Part shown: one piece after another, positions 40,300 through 54,699 of the stretch
Layout: each line of letters opens with the position of its first letter
How positions within the stretch are numbered: position 1 is the stretch's first letter
Assembly (NCBI RefSeq): GCF_964340395.1
Contig: NC_135560.1
Coordinates: 9,928,598-9,992,597, forward strand
Length of the DNA: 64,000 nucleotides
Reading direction: 5' to 3'
Source of the DNA: Glandiceps talaboti
Lineage: Eukaryota; Hemichordata; Enteropneusta; Spengelidae
Program-made: the position numbers and the translations under genes
The notes under the pieces: model-generated
Seen by the model: the letters and a program-made list of their open reading frames with translations, nothing else
Told to the model about the DNA's origin: nothing
The model's database searches: none

Positions 40300-43200
40300 A
40301 CACACACAGACACACACAGTGTAAAGAGCTTTATCCAGATTTTAGTTGCACAGATCACAAATATGGTAATCCAATTTTGAATTGTAGTTGGTATGTGCAA
40401 CACATGCACTGACAATCAGTGAGACAGACAGACAAACAAACACACACGCACACACACACACACACACACACATACACACACACACACAGACAACACACAG
40501 GATGACATCAAGAGATAATCCTAGTATATATCTAATTAAGTCTCAATGATTCTATACAATCTACTACATAATGTGTTTGACTTTATTTTCAGGCTTCAGA
40601 AAGTTGTTAAAGATATCAATAAATATTTACAATCCCAAGGATCTGGACCATGGCCGGCAAATAGGGCATCGGCATTGGACAGAGCATTGGGAGAAATTAC
40701 AAGAATACTTGACAAAAAGGCAAGTACATGTACTACTGTTTTCCAAAATCCCTAGATATGTACAGACTTAGTGATGGAAATGTCTGACATTGTTTGTTTC
40801 TCTACAACAACTTTGAGATAAAAATGAAAAAAAAAATGTCACTATGGAATGATTGTGTTACATTAAAGGGGAATACCACTCCAAGAAGTAGACATTTTCA
40901 TAAAGTATGGGTTCTGGAGAGTCATTTCATGTTTTTACATCACCTACAATTCTCAGTACCTGAAATAGAATATTACTCTCTAGTTGCATCATAAAAATAA
41001 GGAACATTCGATTTCTTGGTCGACACCATAACTTCCGCTCCACGCACTTCACATGCATTACTGTAGGTGTGTGCGAGAATAAGTCAACCTTTCTTGTTCT
41101 ATTTTGATCCTCTAGCATGGGGTAAAAAGTTATTTGCAGGTACCAAGAATTACTTGCGATTTCAGAGAAACATCAATTGATATTGTGCATTTATAGGGTG
41201 TCTTTGCTATGGGTTATTTACATCATGGGAATAATTGTAGGTGATGTAAAATCTCCAGGAGCCATAGTTTATGAAAATGTCTGTATATCCTGGAGTGGTC
41301 TTCTCCTTTAATGTTTTCTTGGGAATTTAACTTCCGTGATCTCCAGAGGCATGGAGTGGGAGTCTACTATACTAGTTTGTAGTGGAGGAAAAATATCTGA
41401 TGCCAACATCCGTGTAGCTTTTGATTCTTTACTTTTTCTATGTTTTCTTGTTCAAGCAGAAGTACAGTTTCAGAATAACCAAAAACTTACATTCACAGCT
41501 TAGGTTGCCATAGTGACAAAGCAGTTATAGTGTTGTATATACTAACAAATCATGTATGCAATGTAAAATTGACTTCAACATGTTTCTTTGAAGAAGTGTT
41601 GAGTGATAAATTTGAATATTTCCTGTTTTTGATTCTGTCTGCAGGTTCAAGCTGACCAATTGGCGTTGTCTTCAGCAGGTGGTCTGACGGCATTATGTAG
41701 ATTACTACTTGTAATAGGAGACTCAACAGAGACAAAACCCCCTGTTATACCTACCAAGTAAGTGTTTACTTATCAAGAATATTGTAGAAAAATATCTTAA
41801 AATTTTACCCACCATAGTTCATCCTTCGGGTACCTTTTACTACATTGTAAGTCACACATATAAAGATTGTATACTGATAAATTTGGTCATAGGGGTGTAC
41901 CCCATTGAAAGACGTTGCAAAATCATGTGATTGTCACATGAGCACCTTTGTATGTCATGTGTTGTGACTTGACCAATGATATGGAATGAACCATCTTGAA
42001 AATATCAATTTTGTCAGACTTGTATTTTCAAGGTTAGTTTCTATTTTCATTTAAATATTTTTTTCCTTTATTCACTTTAAACTCATCAAGGATTATAACT
42101 AAATTAAAATTGTGATAGTTTTTAACTGTACGTAATCTTTTTTCAACATCTTTGTGCAGTATGGGCAGTTTCTGTAGTTCTCCTAAAAGCTAAAATAGTC
42201 TTATGCCCTCTGTGATAAATGTCACTGTGTATCGCTATCAGTGCGCGGACTTTGCTTATCGAGGCTGTTACAATCATTATCATTACCCTCTGTGTTGTTT
42301 TTTTGACAGGTCACTGTGTAATGCTGCCAATGCAATGAATTTGGCATGTCGTGGCTGTTACGATAACTGTCATTACATACTTTGTAGTAATAAACTAGGA
42401 CCAATGGTGGACATGCTAATGCACAGGCTGTCTGTGAGTATTATCAGAACCATAACATTAAAAGTGAAGATTAGATTTATCAGTGTTTCAGTCATTTTTG
42501 AAGACCTCCATGCAAGGGCAATCAAGATAAGGAAATTGAAAGTTTAACTTTCATTGTGTGTGGAAACACATGACAGCACATGAAAGAGTCAACATAATAG
42601 ATGTATTAAAATAACTTTCTGTGTTTCTAAACTTTGAACATGAAAAAAAATTAAGCTGAACTGTCTGAATTAACCAACAGTTTCCTTGAAACATTCAGAA
42701 AGGATGGTTTACAAAGTAAGCTACATTATTGAACAATTGTGGCTCGCACTCAGTCTGCTGTCGCATAGCACCCCAAGTGGCAAAACTATACAATCTTTTG
42801 TCTTTCCGATAACCAGACTGTGACATTCAGAGTGCACAAAAAGCTTTTCTGCAACTAAAACTGCATGAATTGTAAAATTAATGGTTGTGTCTCATTTTTG
42901 TGTGCATCTACAGATTTTGATTCCAGACACGACTGAAATTCCACGTAGTAGTGTGAGTAGTTGCAGTGGTGATGTCACCACTACCTTACCACATGATCCA
43001 GTAGCTGCAGGACTTATGCAGCTCATCTCAACTGTACTCAGCTGTGTGGCTAAAAACATTCCATCACTCATCAACAAAAGTAGCTTTACTAGTCTTACCA
43101 CGTCTCCATCAGGAAGTCGGACCACTCAGGCTGAGGTCTTACAACAATGGGGCTCAGATATTGTAAGGTATGTTGTTAATAAGTAAAGGGTATACAGCGA

Positions 43201-43920
43201 GGCATGTGAGAGCCGAGTTGTTTATCCTACTAATACCATGACTCCTTTTGTGGGTATGACTTGATGATGTTCATTATACAACTACATCCCCATCTCATAA
43301 TTTCACATATACACCCACGTTCACACTCAACCCAGGTCACGTTAATTGGTTGTCAGGGGCAACAGGTATTAATACAGCAAATTCTTTTTTGCTAAAGATT
43401 GTTGGTAGATAAATTTTGTTACAATTCTGTTTTCATTTTATATCGTACATCAGATAAAAAAATGTTTGGTTTGAACCTGCGTAACCTTTGTTGTGCTTTT
43501 TAAAATCCTTGCAATGCAAAATTTTATAAATCAGTTGTATTGGTGCAAGTAACAAGGGTATAGAAATGTTTCTGTCTGAGAAAGGATACCTGGACTTAAA
43601 ATACACATATGAAAGTTGATGATGAATGTAGTTTTTTTTCTATTTTTTTATAGTCAAGCCTAAAGTGATCATATGTTTGCATAGTTATAACAATGCTAGT
43701 CTATCGCTACCTTCTTCAAATCTTTAGATGTCTCTTTCAGTACCTGAACTTCATAAAACTATGTCTGTCATTGTCACAATACAGCTTGAAGTGATGTCAA
43801 AATGTAGTGTGTGTGTGTGTGTGTGTGTTGTGTGTGTGTGTGCCTGTGTGTGTGTGTGTGTATGTGTGTGTGTGTGTGTGTGCGTACATGCATGCATGCG
43901 TGCATGCGTGCGTGCGTGCA

Positions 43921-43952
<32 letters not shown>

Positions 43953-46614
43953 AGTGTGTGTGTCAAAAAACAAACATAATACCAAGAAGTATTTTTGCCA
44001 TTTATGCAAGTTGTATGGAAATTCATTTATCTGGGATACAGTTAAAAACAGGTCATCCATACAGGTATAGTTATAAGTGGGTTTCAGTTCCAAGTCCAGG
44101 GGATTCAAATTGTGGAAGTACTTTCTAACAATGTGATTATTTTATTTTCAGTTACGTTGTATGTGTTGGTATAGTGGATAAACTGACCTGTTATTTCACC
44201 AATGTACACGAACCAGTAGATGAAGACCCTAAAGCTGCTGAATTCTTGAAACATTGTCTTGGACTACTGGTAGCACTGACAAGGTTTATAACCACAAAGT
44301 AAGTCTATCAAACATCCAAATTCTATCTACTTTCATCTTTTGTTTTTGTCATCTCTCTATTCTGCTTCTTCATTGACATGTCCTCTCCCACTCCCTGTGT
44401 CTTTGTCTCAAGTAGTCGCGGTTACCCAGACTCTCACTGCTGGGTGCTCTTCTACAAGACCACCCAGATGAGAGTGTGGGGAAATGAGATTCCAACTACC
44501 CTCGTGCTGAAAGCTCACACAGTACATTTCTTCCATGTCGTAAAAGATGGGCGTACGAGACCTGTTCGTTGTAATGCTTAGTCATTTGAGATGTGCAGGG
44601 TTCTCCCAAGCTTGAGAGTAGTCTCGGACGCTAATTAATATTCATGCTAATTTGCATAATTAATATACATGAAAACATTAATGATACAGTCAAAGTACAT
44701 GGTGTATGATCAAAGTTGCTAACAAAAAAGTTAAAACCAACTTTTCTTTCTCTACAGATTTATAGCTCAATCTTTGCACATCGATTTTTTTCAATCACAG
44801 TTTTTGATTAGTTTTCTCAGAAAAGCTAAAGTTGTTTCAATCAAACTAAATATCCAAAGACGACTGCAGTTTCAAAACTCTAAAAAGTTGCGTATACCCA
44901 CACATACGCATTGCGTTTAGACGGAATCTCGTGATACACGAGACCTTGCGATAGTTTGTGACGTCACCGCCCGCCATTTTGGAAATTACGTGTTTTCATC
45001 GTCGTGCTATGTACGATGTCAAACTACTAACTTAAAGTGTTTTCAGAGTAAAATTGAACAGAAAACTAATGATCGGACACAACGTCAACACTTTATAAAA
45101 AGGTATATGAGGCTGTTATACTTTTTTTACGACGCTGAAGAATGCTAGTCGAAAGTCTGCAGCATCGTGTTTGCCCTGTAATTCACACGTACTCACTGTA
45201 CATGAGATATCAATGTATAGCGTCAGCTGTTGTCAGTTCACACTTCGTCTTTATAAATAGTCGAGTATTTGTCATTATTGGTCGTCTACATTGTTCGTTT
45301 CTCAAAGACATTTTAATACTTCATTATCTTTTAAATCAATACACCCATGTGGGCCGAAAATGAAAGTACAATTATTGAAGTGAGTGTGTGTGGGGTGTCG
45401 AATGGTAACCAATTGTGACACTTGAAGGTGGTGGACGGCAACTTTGAGTAGTGGTCGCCAAGACTGAGTCCCGGACGCTAGCGTCCGGTGCCGTCCAGCG
45501 TGAGGAGATCCCTGTGTCGCAAAGGTACCTAAAGCGTTCAGCCTGCAATGTTAGACATGAAGTATTCCCCAGCATGCACTGCTCTAGGAGATAGTTCCAG
45601 CTTGGGCGAGTTGGGAGTCGGTTTCCCCAGACTCTTGTCTGGGTGGTTGTCACGCAAGAAGAGCCCCCAGCGATGAGAGTCTGGGTTACCAAGACTATGT
45701 CTTAAAACATTTTTTCCTACCATGGTCATTATCTACTGTAAAACATTGTTTTGTGTAAAACGTTTTGGCTCAGCAATTTTCAAAAGATACTTCTTTTAAA
45801 GTGCAGCATGACAGCATTAAAAATCATGACATTGATATTTTTACGAGTGGCAATAAAAATTATGATAGCACAGGAGAAAAACAACTTGTTGGTGAGTTAT
45901 AAGTAAATTCAGAACTTGACAATGAGCAGATAACTTGCCTACAAATCTAGTATTTCCATCTGTATTTGTTGAACCTCATATTTCAACTTAGTTATCATGT
46001 ATGTTGTATCGTCACTGAGATGTGTGATTGCCAAGTGATGAAACCTATAAACATCTCACAGATTATACAGTGGATTTCAAAATACCGTTCAACGGCTCTG
46101 TTTGATACAACCATGCAGAACTCAGTAAGAAGTTCCACATGCTACACTTTGATACCAAGGTGGCAATTCATTGCTAAATTTTGTCTAAATAACTAAACAA
46201 TTTAAACCAACGTACTGAAACAAGACATAGACATGCAAGCGCCAAAGTTTTGATGTCTACATTTGATGTCTGCATGCTGGCAAGTCAGTTTGTTTTTTTT
46301 AGACAAAATATTGTATTCATTCAGTCTTGCTGTAGCAGCATGTGTACTTTCTTAATTAGCTTCTGCATGATTGTATCAAACAGAGTAGCTGAAAGGTATT
46401 TTGGAATTCGCTGTAACATTAAAGCTGACCAAATGCAAGTACCAAGTTCACAGTTACACACATCCATCCCTTCATCCATAAGTAACAGTTACACTCATCC
46501 AACCATCCATCCGTCCATCCAACCATCCATCCATCCATCAAGCCACCAATCCATCCATCACGTCATCCATCCATCCATTTGTCCATCAAGCCATCTATCT
46601 ATCTGTCTGTCTGT

Positions 46615-46645
<31 letters not shown>

Positions 46646-49600
46646 CATCCGTCCGTCCGTCCGTCCATCCATCCATCCATCCACCCATCCATCCATCCAT
46701 CCATCCATCCATCCATCTATCTATCTGTTCATTCATCCATCCATGGCCATCCATCCATCCATCCATCCATCTGTACATCCTTCCATCAAGTCAGTGTACA
46801 GCTGACCAACTAATCATATAGATTGACTTGGGTCCAGTAAATGTGTGTTTATTTTTGTGACAAATAACAAGAAAAAAATAACCAAATGTTATGGCTTCTT
46901 GGGCAAATAAGTAGTACAGAAACCTACACAAACTACCTTTTGAGTGATATCCTTTGACTGTCTCCCTTTCATCTGACAAGTTTATTGGTTCACAATTATG
47001 GAACAATATTGCAGACAAAATTAGTAGCACTCCAGTCGGAGAAAGTTTCAAGAAAGAGTATAAAGACTTGATTCTTGGTCATTTTATTTCATAATGATTT
47101 CTTTTGTCATGTATTGTACAGTCATGTTCTTTTCATCCTGTTGGATGTTTATTTCAACAAGACCCTGTAGCAATCACATAATATTATCATGTTATTAGTA
47201 TTGTAAATTTCAAATAGCTAGACTAGACTAGATTAGTGAATGTATAACTATTTCCTAGCCTCTCACCATTCAGAAATTGTTGACTTTGGTGAATAAAGCT
47301 TTTAAAGATTCGATTTGATTGTGATACCTTCCATGCCAATCTTGTTTTGACACTTTTAACTCTTGTCTTCACGACAGGTTGACCAATATTTTTGATGAAA
47401 GTAAAAAAGAAGACCCTACGCAGTTGATGGTGACTCTAAAATCCACAGAATTTGCTGGCATAGTGTCAATGTTGTACGGGATCTTACTACATGGTGGTGC
47501 CCCTGCCAGAAGTGACAACGTCACACCACCAGAGCTACCAGAACACACACTTTGTGTTGTTAACATGGGGTTGAAAATGTTGAACACTTTTGCAGTGATG
47601 GACCTGAAGCTGCTACAGGTAAGCTATAGTCTTTCACTGGTTCCCCTCCAAAAAGTCTTGAAAACAAAAGACTTTATGTTGTGGACTCTTGAGGGCTCAC
47701 TTCTGCAGACCGTTATTTTGCCAAAGTGTTGTCTATTAATGTCTATATTTTACCATAGAGGGCAGTGCACATAGTTGGTCGATTAGAGCCATCTAGAACA
47801 GTATCCATTTCCATTAACAGTATTGCTGATTCTCTAATGCACTTTCTCTTAAGTAATGCTTTTAAGTTGGCCTTATCTGTATCCATAAATAATTTTCCAG
47901 AGCACTGCTTTTTTACACTTTCCAAACAGCTTGAGAGTCATTTTGCAGGCTTGGCCTCAACCTGAAAATACCATTATTTACCTGCAAAAAATATTTGCTC
48001 CAAACTTGTGGGAGTGAGAGATGAGTCCTCAGATGATAGGAATAATGACAATTTGGGGTTTTTGTGATGCAGCGATATGTGGTCAACATGTTACCCTCAA
48101 GAGCTTATGGTGGTATTTTGACATTTTCAGAGTGTGCTAGGGGAAGAGGGTATCTCACTGGAGTTTCGTCATATAGCTACCTACTTGATTTGGTACTGTT
48201 CACAATGGAGACAAAATGAAGATCTGTGTCACGAAGTTATGCTTATTGTCGGCTATTTCACAGTGCTTAACCAAGATAATCAGGTGGGTTTTTAGATAAG
48301 TTTATGCTGATTTCACTATAAGTCTCACATGTTCATTTCACTTTGTCGTACATTTCATCAATAGGCCTCTGCTTCAGTATCACTGTAATGACAATTCTAC
48401 TGGACTTGATCTCTGTACAAAGATACAGTAGGAAGATGCTAGAATGTATTCAGTCATAATTTGGGTTTGGAACCCTTGAAAATTGTGAGGGGGAAATATT
48501 CCTTCAAAATACCATCAATACACCATATGTATTTGAATGCCAAGTTGGATGAACATTTATTTTTCAGAAATAAAGTTGTCCAGCTCATGTAGTTATCTAG
48601 TTAGTGGTGTCACAATATAGATATGTTTCTGTTTTGTAGCGTATCATTTTCAAACTGTTACACCTGTAGCTTGTCAATCTTTTAATTGTAGCTCCAGGTT
48701 GGAATATAGAGGATGAAATTTTATCCCTATTAAGTTTCACCGATGTCCATTTCTAATAAAAACAAATGTTATTGATATTCATACCCCATGAAAATTAAGT
48801 GGTTTCTTTCTTCTATTTCACGTTTATTTCCAGACAATTCTGTATTGTAATATGTTACTAGTGTCCGATTTCTATAAAGTAGTCTCACGTTACCGTCACA
48901 ACTGTTCAACTTATTATCGTTTTTCATACTTTTTTGTGTGATAACCTACAAGTTTTCTAAATTTCAGTCAATTAGTAAAGTGCTGGAAGTTTTAATTTCA
49001 TTTATATGTCCATGTCGAAACTTTTTGTTTTAATATTAACAGGAGAATTAACAAAAGTTTGGCTACTGTGTGACGTATATTTCAATGCGTAGCTTTCCAT
49101 CTGGTGGTATGAAATGGACTATGAAATATACATAATGATTGTATATGTTAAACGCATCTGTCGTATTTACATACCCAAAAAATGCAGATTTTTATTTCAA
49201 AATATTCAATTCTAAGTCATCAGTTTATCATTTTGTCGCGGGAAAAAAGATATATCACGAAAATGTTGATGGCCAAATGTAAAAATAATAACATAATTAC
49301 AAAATGTTTTATTAATTTGATAAATGTTATTATCATAGGGAAATGTTGAGTATGAAAAAAACCCGGAAATAACCATATATTTTGCCGGAAATAAAAACTG
49401 ACGATTTCTTTATTGACAAAGTTTCATCTTTTTCCTACAACTATCGTGAACAAATTTTGTGCAAATTCTGAAATTCTTTTATCGTGCATTTTTGAAATAA
49501 TTGTAATCGATATATTAATTTTAAAAATATTAACTATGTACTAAGATTTACAAAAAAGTATTGAAATTGTGATATTTCTGTCAGAAACAAGACAGAAACA

Positions 49601-51488
49601 GAAAGTTGAGAAATAATGATATGATTATGAGAACACAAAGCTTAACTTGACATCGCTCCAAGTTTTGAGCAACGGAAATTTTTCCTCAATCATTGACTTA
49701 AGAGAACAGAATCGTTATATGGATATTAGCATACAAATACTTGTCAGTAAGTCTTGTCTGTCTGTCTGTTAGTCACAGTGAAGGCAAATTATAAATCTAA
49801 ACAAAGCGTACAGAAAGCTTTGAAGAAGTATGAGTTTATTTAATGAAAAAGCACCCTATCTGTGAATAATCCGTAAATTAAATTCTGTTTACTGTACATG
49901 TTGACTCTTCATTAAGGCCTGATGGTGCTATTTTATAAAGTCAATCTTGTACGCATCCATTGCAAGTGTTTGCTTTTTGAATTTGACACGTGTAATTGAC
50001 GAGCTGTCAGCGACAGGCCCGTAAGACAAACAGGTGATGAATAAGTATGTCTTTTTTATTATTTTAGAATGATGAGCTCTGCAGTCTACTGTTTCTCTTC
50101 ATTTAGAATGTTAGAACACACAAGGCCACAGGGTAGTCACTATCAAAGCCCATTTAGCGGAAGTCAGCAACAATAAATAAAAGAGTTAAATTGGTGATTC
50201 CGACTGACTTTAATTATTGTTAATTTTCATGGCCGTACATTGAAATTTGCCGACAAAGAGAAATGGAAACTGATTAAAATGTTTGATATATCATCATTTT
50301 GAATAGTCTTTTGTGTGGATGTCAGAGCTTTGGGATATGCACCGACGAAAAAAAAAATTAATTTCAAAAAGCTGGCAGCTACATAAAATGTAAGGATTTA
50401 TAAACAGAGAGAGAGAGAGAGTGAGTGATTTTCTCTTACCAGAGTTTAACAGTCAAATAGTAAAGCAGAAGTAGTGAAGTAATAGAGAAAGAGAGAGAGA
50501 GGTGAGTTGTCTGTGTGACTGCGTCAGTTGTCTATCAATTTCTGATATGTAAATTAGGAGGAACAAAGCATTCACACTTGAGTGAGAACATTTTGTAATC
50601 TTTGATAATGTAAAGTGAATCATACAATTGGTGACTTCTTTGCAAACTACACGTCGTGTAGAATAGACGAATATCAAAGAAGGAAACAAAAAATACACAC
50701 AGATGAAAAAAAAAAAATTCTGCATGAGAAACACAGTATTTTGACAGGTTGACTGCAAAATAGAAACTTGAAATAATATTACATTGTGTTAACACCGGAA
50801 GAACAAGTTTGTTTTCAATGGGGTTCCCATTCTTTGAAATTTTGCGTGAATTTGAGAAGACTATATGGTATTATAGTGAGACGGTATGTGGTGACGCAGT
50901 ACAAGTACTAACAGTACAACTGTATAGTGCATGTACATGCATGTGCTCATGTGTATATGCATAGAATCACTTCTAGGGAAATTAGCAGTAGGGTCGAAAG
51001 GTTAACATGAATATTCAAGGCTAACGGAATCAATGTGTAGGCCTCAGATGAGCAGAAGGTCCAGATGAAAAACTGAACGAGAATTTACTCCCCCTTTGTG
51101 ATTTTACAGAAGAAAAAGAAATACAAAAAAAAAACACAAAAAAAAACACAGACCATGAGATGCACTGTCTATACCGTATGTTAGATAGCCCTGAAGTGGA
51201 CAGTGTGTCTAAGAGTAGAATGACTGAGATTTCAGGCTTCTGAATTGAAAAATAAAAAGGGACAAAAAAAAAAATCCCCGACTGCATAATATGTTGCCAT
51301 ATGCTGTGTTGGGTATCTTGTTTCAGTAGCTAGAACAGACTGTTGTAAGCTTGTCAGGAGACAAAGACCCATGCCTGAAGGACTGGGCCCTGAGCACAGT
51401 ACATTCAGTTTGGTGTTCAAACAGTGTATATTCATAGTATTGTTGCCAGGCTTTGCTAGATTTTCAACCAACTGACATCTGCTGTGCA

Positions 51489-51522
<34 letters not shown>

Positions 51523-51530
51523 CGTACATG

Positions 51531-51573
<43 letters not shown>

Positions 51574-54500
51574 GTATGTGTACATGTGCAATACGTATGT
51601 ATGTGTGTATGTATGTATGTATGTATGTATGTATGTACTTATATATGTGTGTGTATGTATGTAATGTATGTATGTATGTATGTATGTATGTGTGTGTGTA
51701 TGTACGTACGTATGTATGTATGTCTGTCTGTCTGTATGTATGTATGTATGTATGTCTGTCTGTATGTATGTATGTATGTATGTATGTATGTATGTATGTA
51801 TGTATGTATGTATGTGTGTATGTATGTATGTGTACATAGCACACGTTCCACCTTCATCTAGTTTATTTCTATCAATCCTCAGCCCATCATCCGAATTTCA
51901 GACGTTTCTACGGTTACTGTAGACGAAGCCACATTTCTGTAGATACAGCATAAAAAATGAAGTATCAATTTCTTATGATACACTGTTTTTGTTTGAAAAT
52001 GAAATTGTATGTTAGCTGCGATGTGAGAATAAGATTTGAACAGGGGTATGATTGCATTGAAAAGGTCGGAGGTCATGCAGATTGCTCAAACAGGTCCTCA
52101 ATATAGTCGGTTATTCAGGAGCTGACCCCTGATCCTTACAAATGAAAAAAACATGTTTTTTTGAACAGTTTTGTCCAACAAAATTAGAAGAAAAATATAG
52201 AATTGATTCATTCATTGTTGTTTGTACATGAACAGACAGTATGTTCACCTGAGTACTGAAATGGGTTTTTTTTCAACTGTATTTCTGAATTTTCTCTTTT
52301 TTACCAGTATTTAGTCATCGTTATGTTTTATGATTTGAAAGATTTATAAACCAGTTTTATGGAATTCTCTTTGTAAAAATATCAACGTTCAAATTCTAGA
52401 TTTTGGTAAATAGATTTTAATGTAGCTTTAATTTCAAAAAGTATATAATATAACCGCAGAGTAGGTAGAGCTCGGGTCTTTGCTTTCAAGACCTACTACG
52501 ACTAAGATAAAATACCCCTAAGCAAAATATGGATATTTCACATATGGGGATAGCATACAGTAACCTATATTCACTAGAACTGTGGGGATAAATTCTACAT
52601 ACTATCAAATTTGTCTGTTAGGTTTGTATTTTGATATCTTTCCTGACACATAGAGACAGTCAGAATAAGGACATTACTGAATATTATATACCAGACTGCA
52701 ATAATTCTTCTCTGAATGACAAATATGATCAAATTTGTCTGTTGAGTTTAGCTTAATGATATGATATGTCATTGCCAGCCGTTGTAACCAGTGAAATATC
52801 GTAACATGCGTTATCAAATTCTGTGGAATATCGCACAAGGAAAAATTGTCTGTGAGAATATATTATTTGAACTTGCCCTGTGCTGTACACACGGAGACAA
52901 CCACAGAATGTTGAGCATATAATCTAAATCCGCTGGTAATCTTAGTAATTGCAAAACAATGTACTTCCAGTTTAAGCCGATGAATTAAACAGGAGCTTCT
53001 GTCCAAAGAACATGTCGTTTGAAATATCACGGTATTAATTCTTAATATTTGGGGTGAAAGTACATAGTTGTGCAGATTAAGTAAACGTGAGTGATTTATC
53101 TCGATTGTTGACAGTCCCACCCACCCCCATGTGTGTGTGTATGTTTACCTGCTTCATTGCAGATGTCTGATTTCATGAGTTGGATTCACATTTTGAATAC
53201 AATGAAAGTCCCATATATGGTTAAACAGAAATTTTTTTTTTCAACTCAAATTTTTTTTACCACATTGCCAGATTTCATTCAGATAAATGTAATACCTCTC
53301 TACTGTACATTTCTAGATGTACATTGTCAATGCCTTCAAGAAAAACGCTGTGTAACATTCCGAATTTTTTATATTTAGTTGCTTTAAAGTTAACTTTTTT
53401 GTATTGATTTATTGCAGTATTATTTTGTAACTGTCCAAAAGAGACTTCACTGACTATCTCAACTTGTTTTTCCAATTTATTTCACCAAGCGCTATCAAAT
53501 TTGTTGTATCAGTGTATTGTCAGGGTAGATATCTATTGATACGTGGACAATAAAGAACATTTAGTGACTTGAGGTAGGATGCACCTTAGGAGCCAATTTC
53601 TGTGAGAATTACAGTTCTTAAAATCTCTCCAAACTTCACCATATAAAAGCTTGTTCCTGGTCCTAAGTAATAATATAAATTTTTGGCGTTCACCGTCCCC
53701 AATCCAATATGGCAGTGACCTGGACCCAACATGGCAACAACCATGGTTCCAATATGGCAGTGAGCTGGATCCAACATGGAGGCAGTCATGGACCCAACAT
53801 GGCAACAATTATGGCTCCAATGTGGCAGTGACCTAGACCCAATATGGCAACAACCATGGATCCAATATGGCAGTGGCCTGGATCCAATATGGCAACAACC
53901 ATGGATCCAATATGGCAGTGACCTGGACCCAACATGGCAACAACCATGGATCCAATATGGTAGTGGCCTGGATCCAACATGGCAACAACCGTGGATCCAA
54001 TATGGTAGTGGCCTGGATCCAACATGGCAACAACATGATAGTGGCCTGGATCCAATATGTAGGCAGTCATGTACCCAACATGGCAACAACCATGGCTCTA
54101 ATATGGTAGTGGCCTGGATCCAATATGATGGCACCCATACATACATCCAATATGGTGGCACCAATAGATGCAGAGCTATGTCAGGAGAAAACATAATATA
54201 CACTGACCACCATAGCACTCAAACTAATAAAATAGTACAATAACCACATTATGATGGACAAGAACAGCTGTGGTACATTGACCAACATTTAAGTGACATA
54301 CTTCTCTGACCGATGTATTGCACTGACCAACATAGCACTTGGCCTCAGTGATAATAGTAGATTGACCACATTTAGTACTTTTTACCATTATGATAGCTTG
54401 GTTGATAAAATATGTAAAACCTAAAATGATACATTGACTTTCGTGGTATATAGATATAGTCTGTTTATGAAACAGACCATGCAGCTCAGATTGGGATTGG

Positions 54501-54654
54501 GAAATGGACATGAAATATTCAAAACATAATGGGTATGTAGAAAGGATTGCATGAATAACAAATATGTAACAACATAAAACTCCAAACAAAGTACAACGAT
54601 GGAAAATACGACTTGTATTCTTTGAAATACATATTTAATTGCTTGACTAGAGAA

Positions 54655-54699
<45 letters not shown>

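Noticed and set aside
40046-40415. 157-codon minus-strand ORF overlapping SCAPER exon 18
   Set aside because: It is the complement of exon 18 joined to a (CA)n tract; no homology.
43751-44128. ORFs of about 100 codons on both strands
   Set aside because: Low-complexity GT/GCGT microsatellite.
46250-46813. 187-codon ORF with His-Pro-Ser repeats
   Set aside because: A MITE followed by a (CATC)n microsatellite; no domain.
51232-51861. ORFs up to 201 codons rich in His-Thr-Tyr-Ile or Met-Tyr-Val-Cys
   Set aside because: Translations of a TATG/TACA/GT microsatellite on both strands.
53586-54218. 210-codon minus-strand ORF
   Set aside because: A 45-bp minisatellite; open on both strands, no start context, splice sites or homology.
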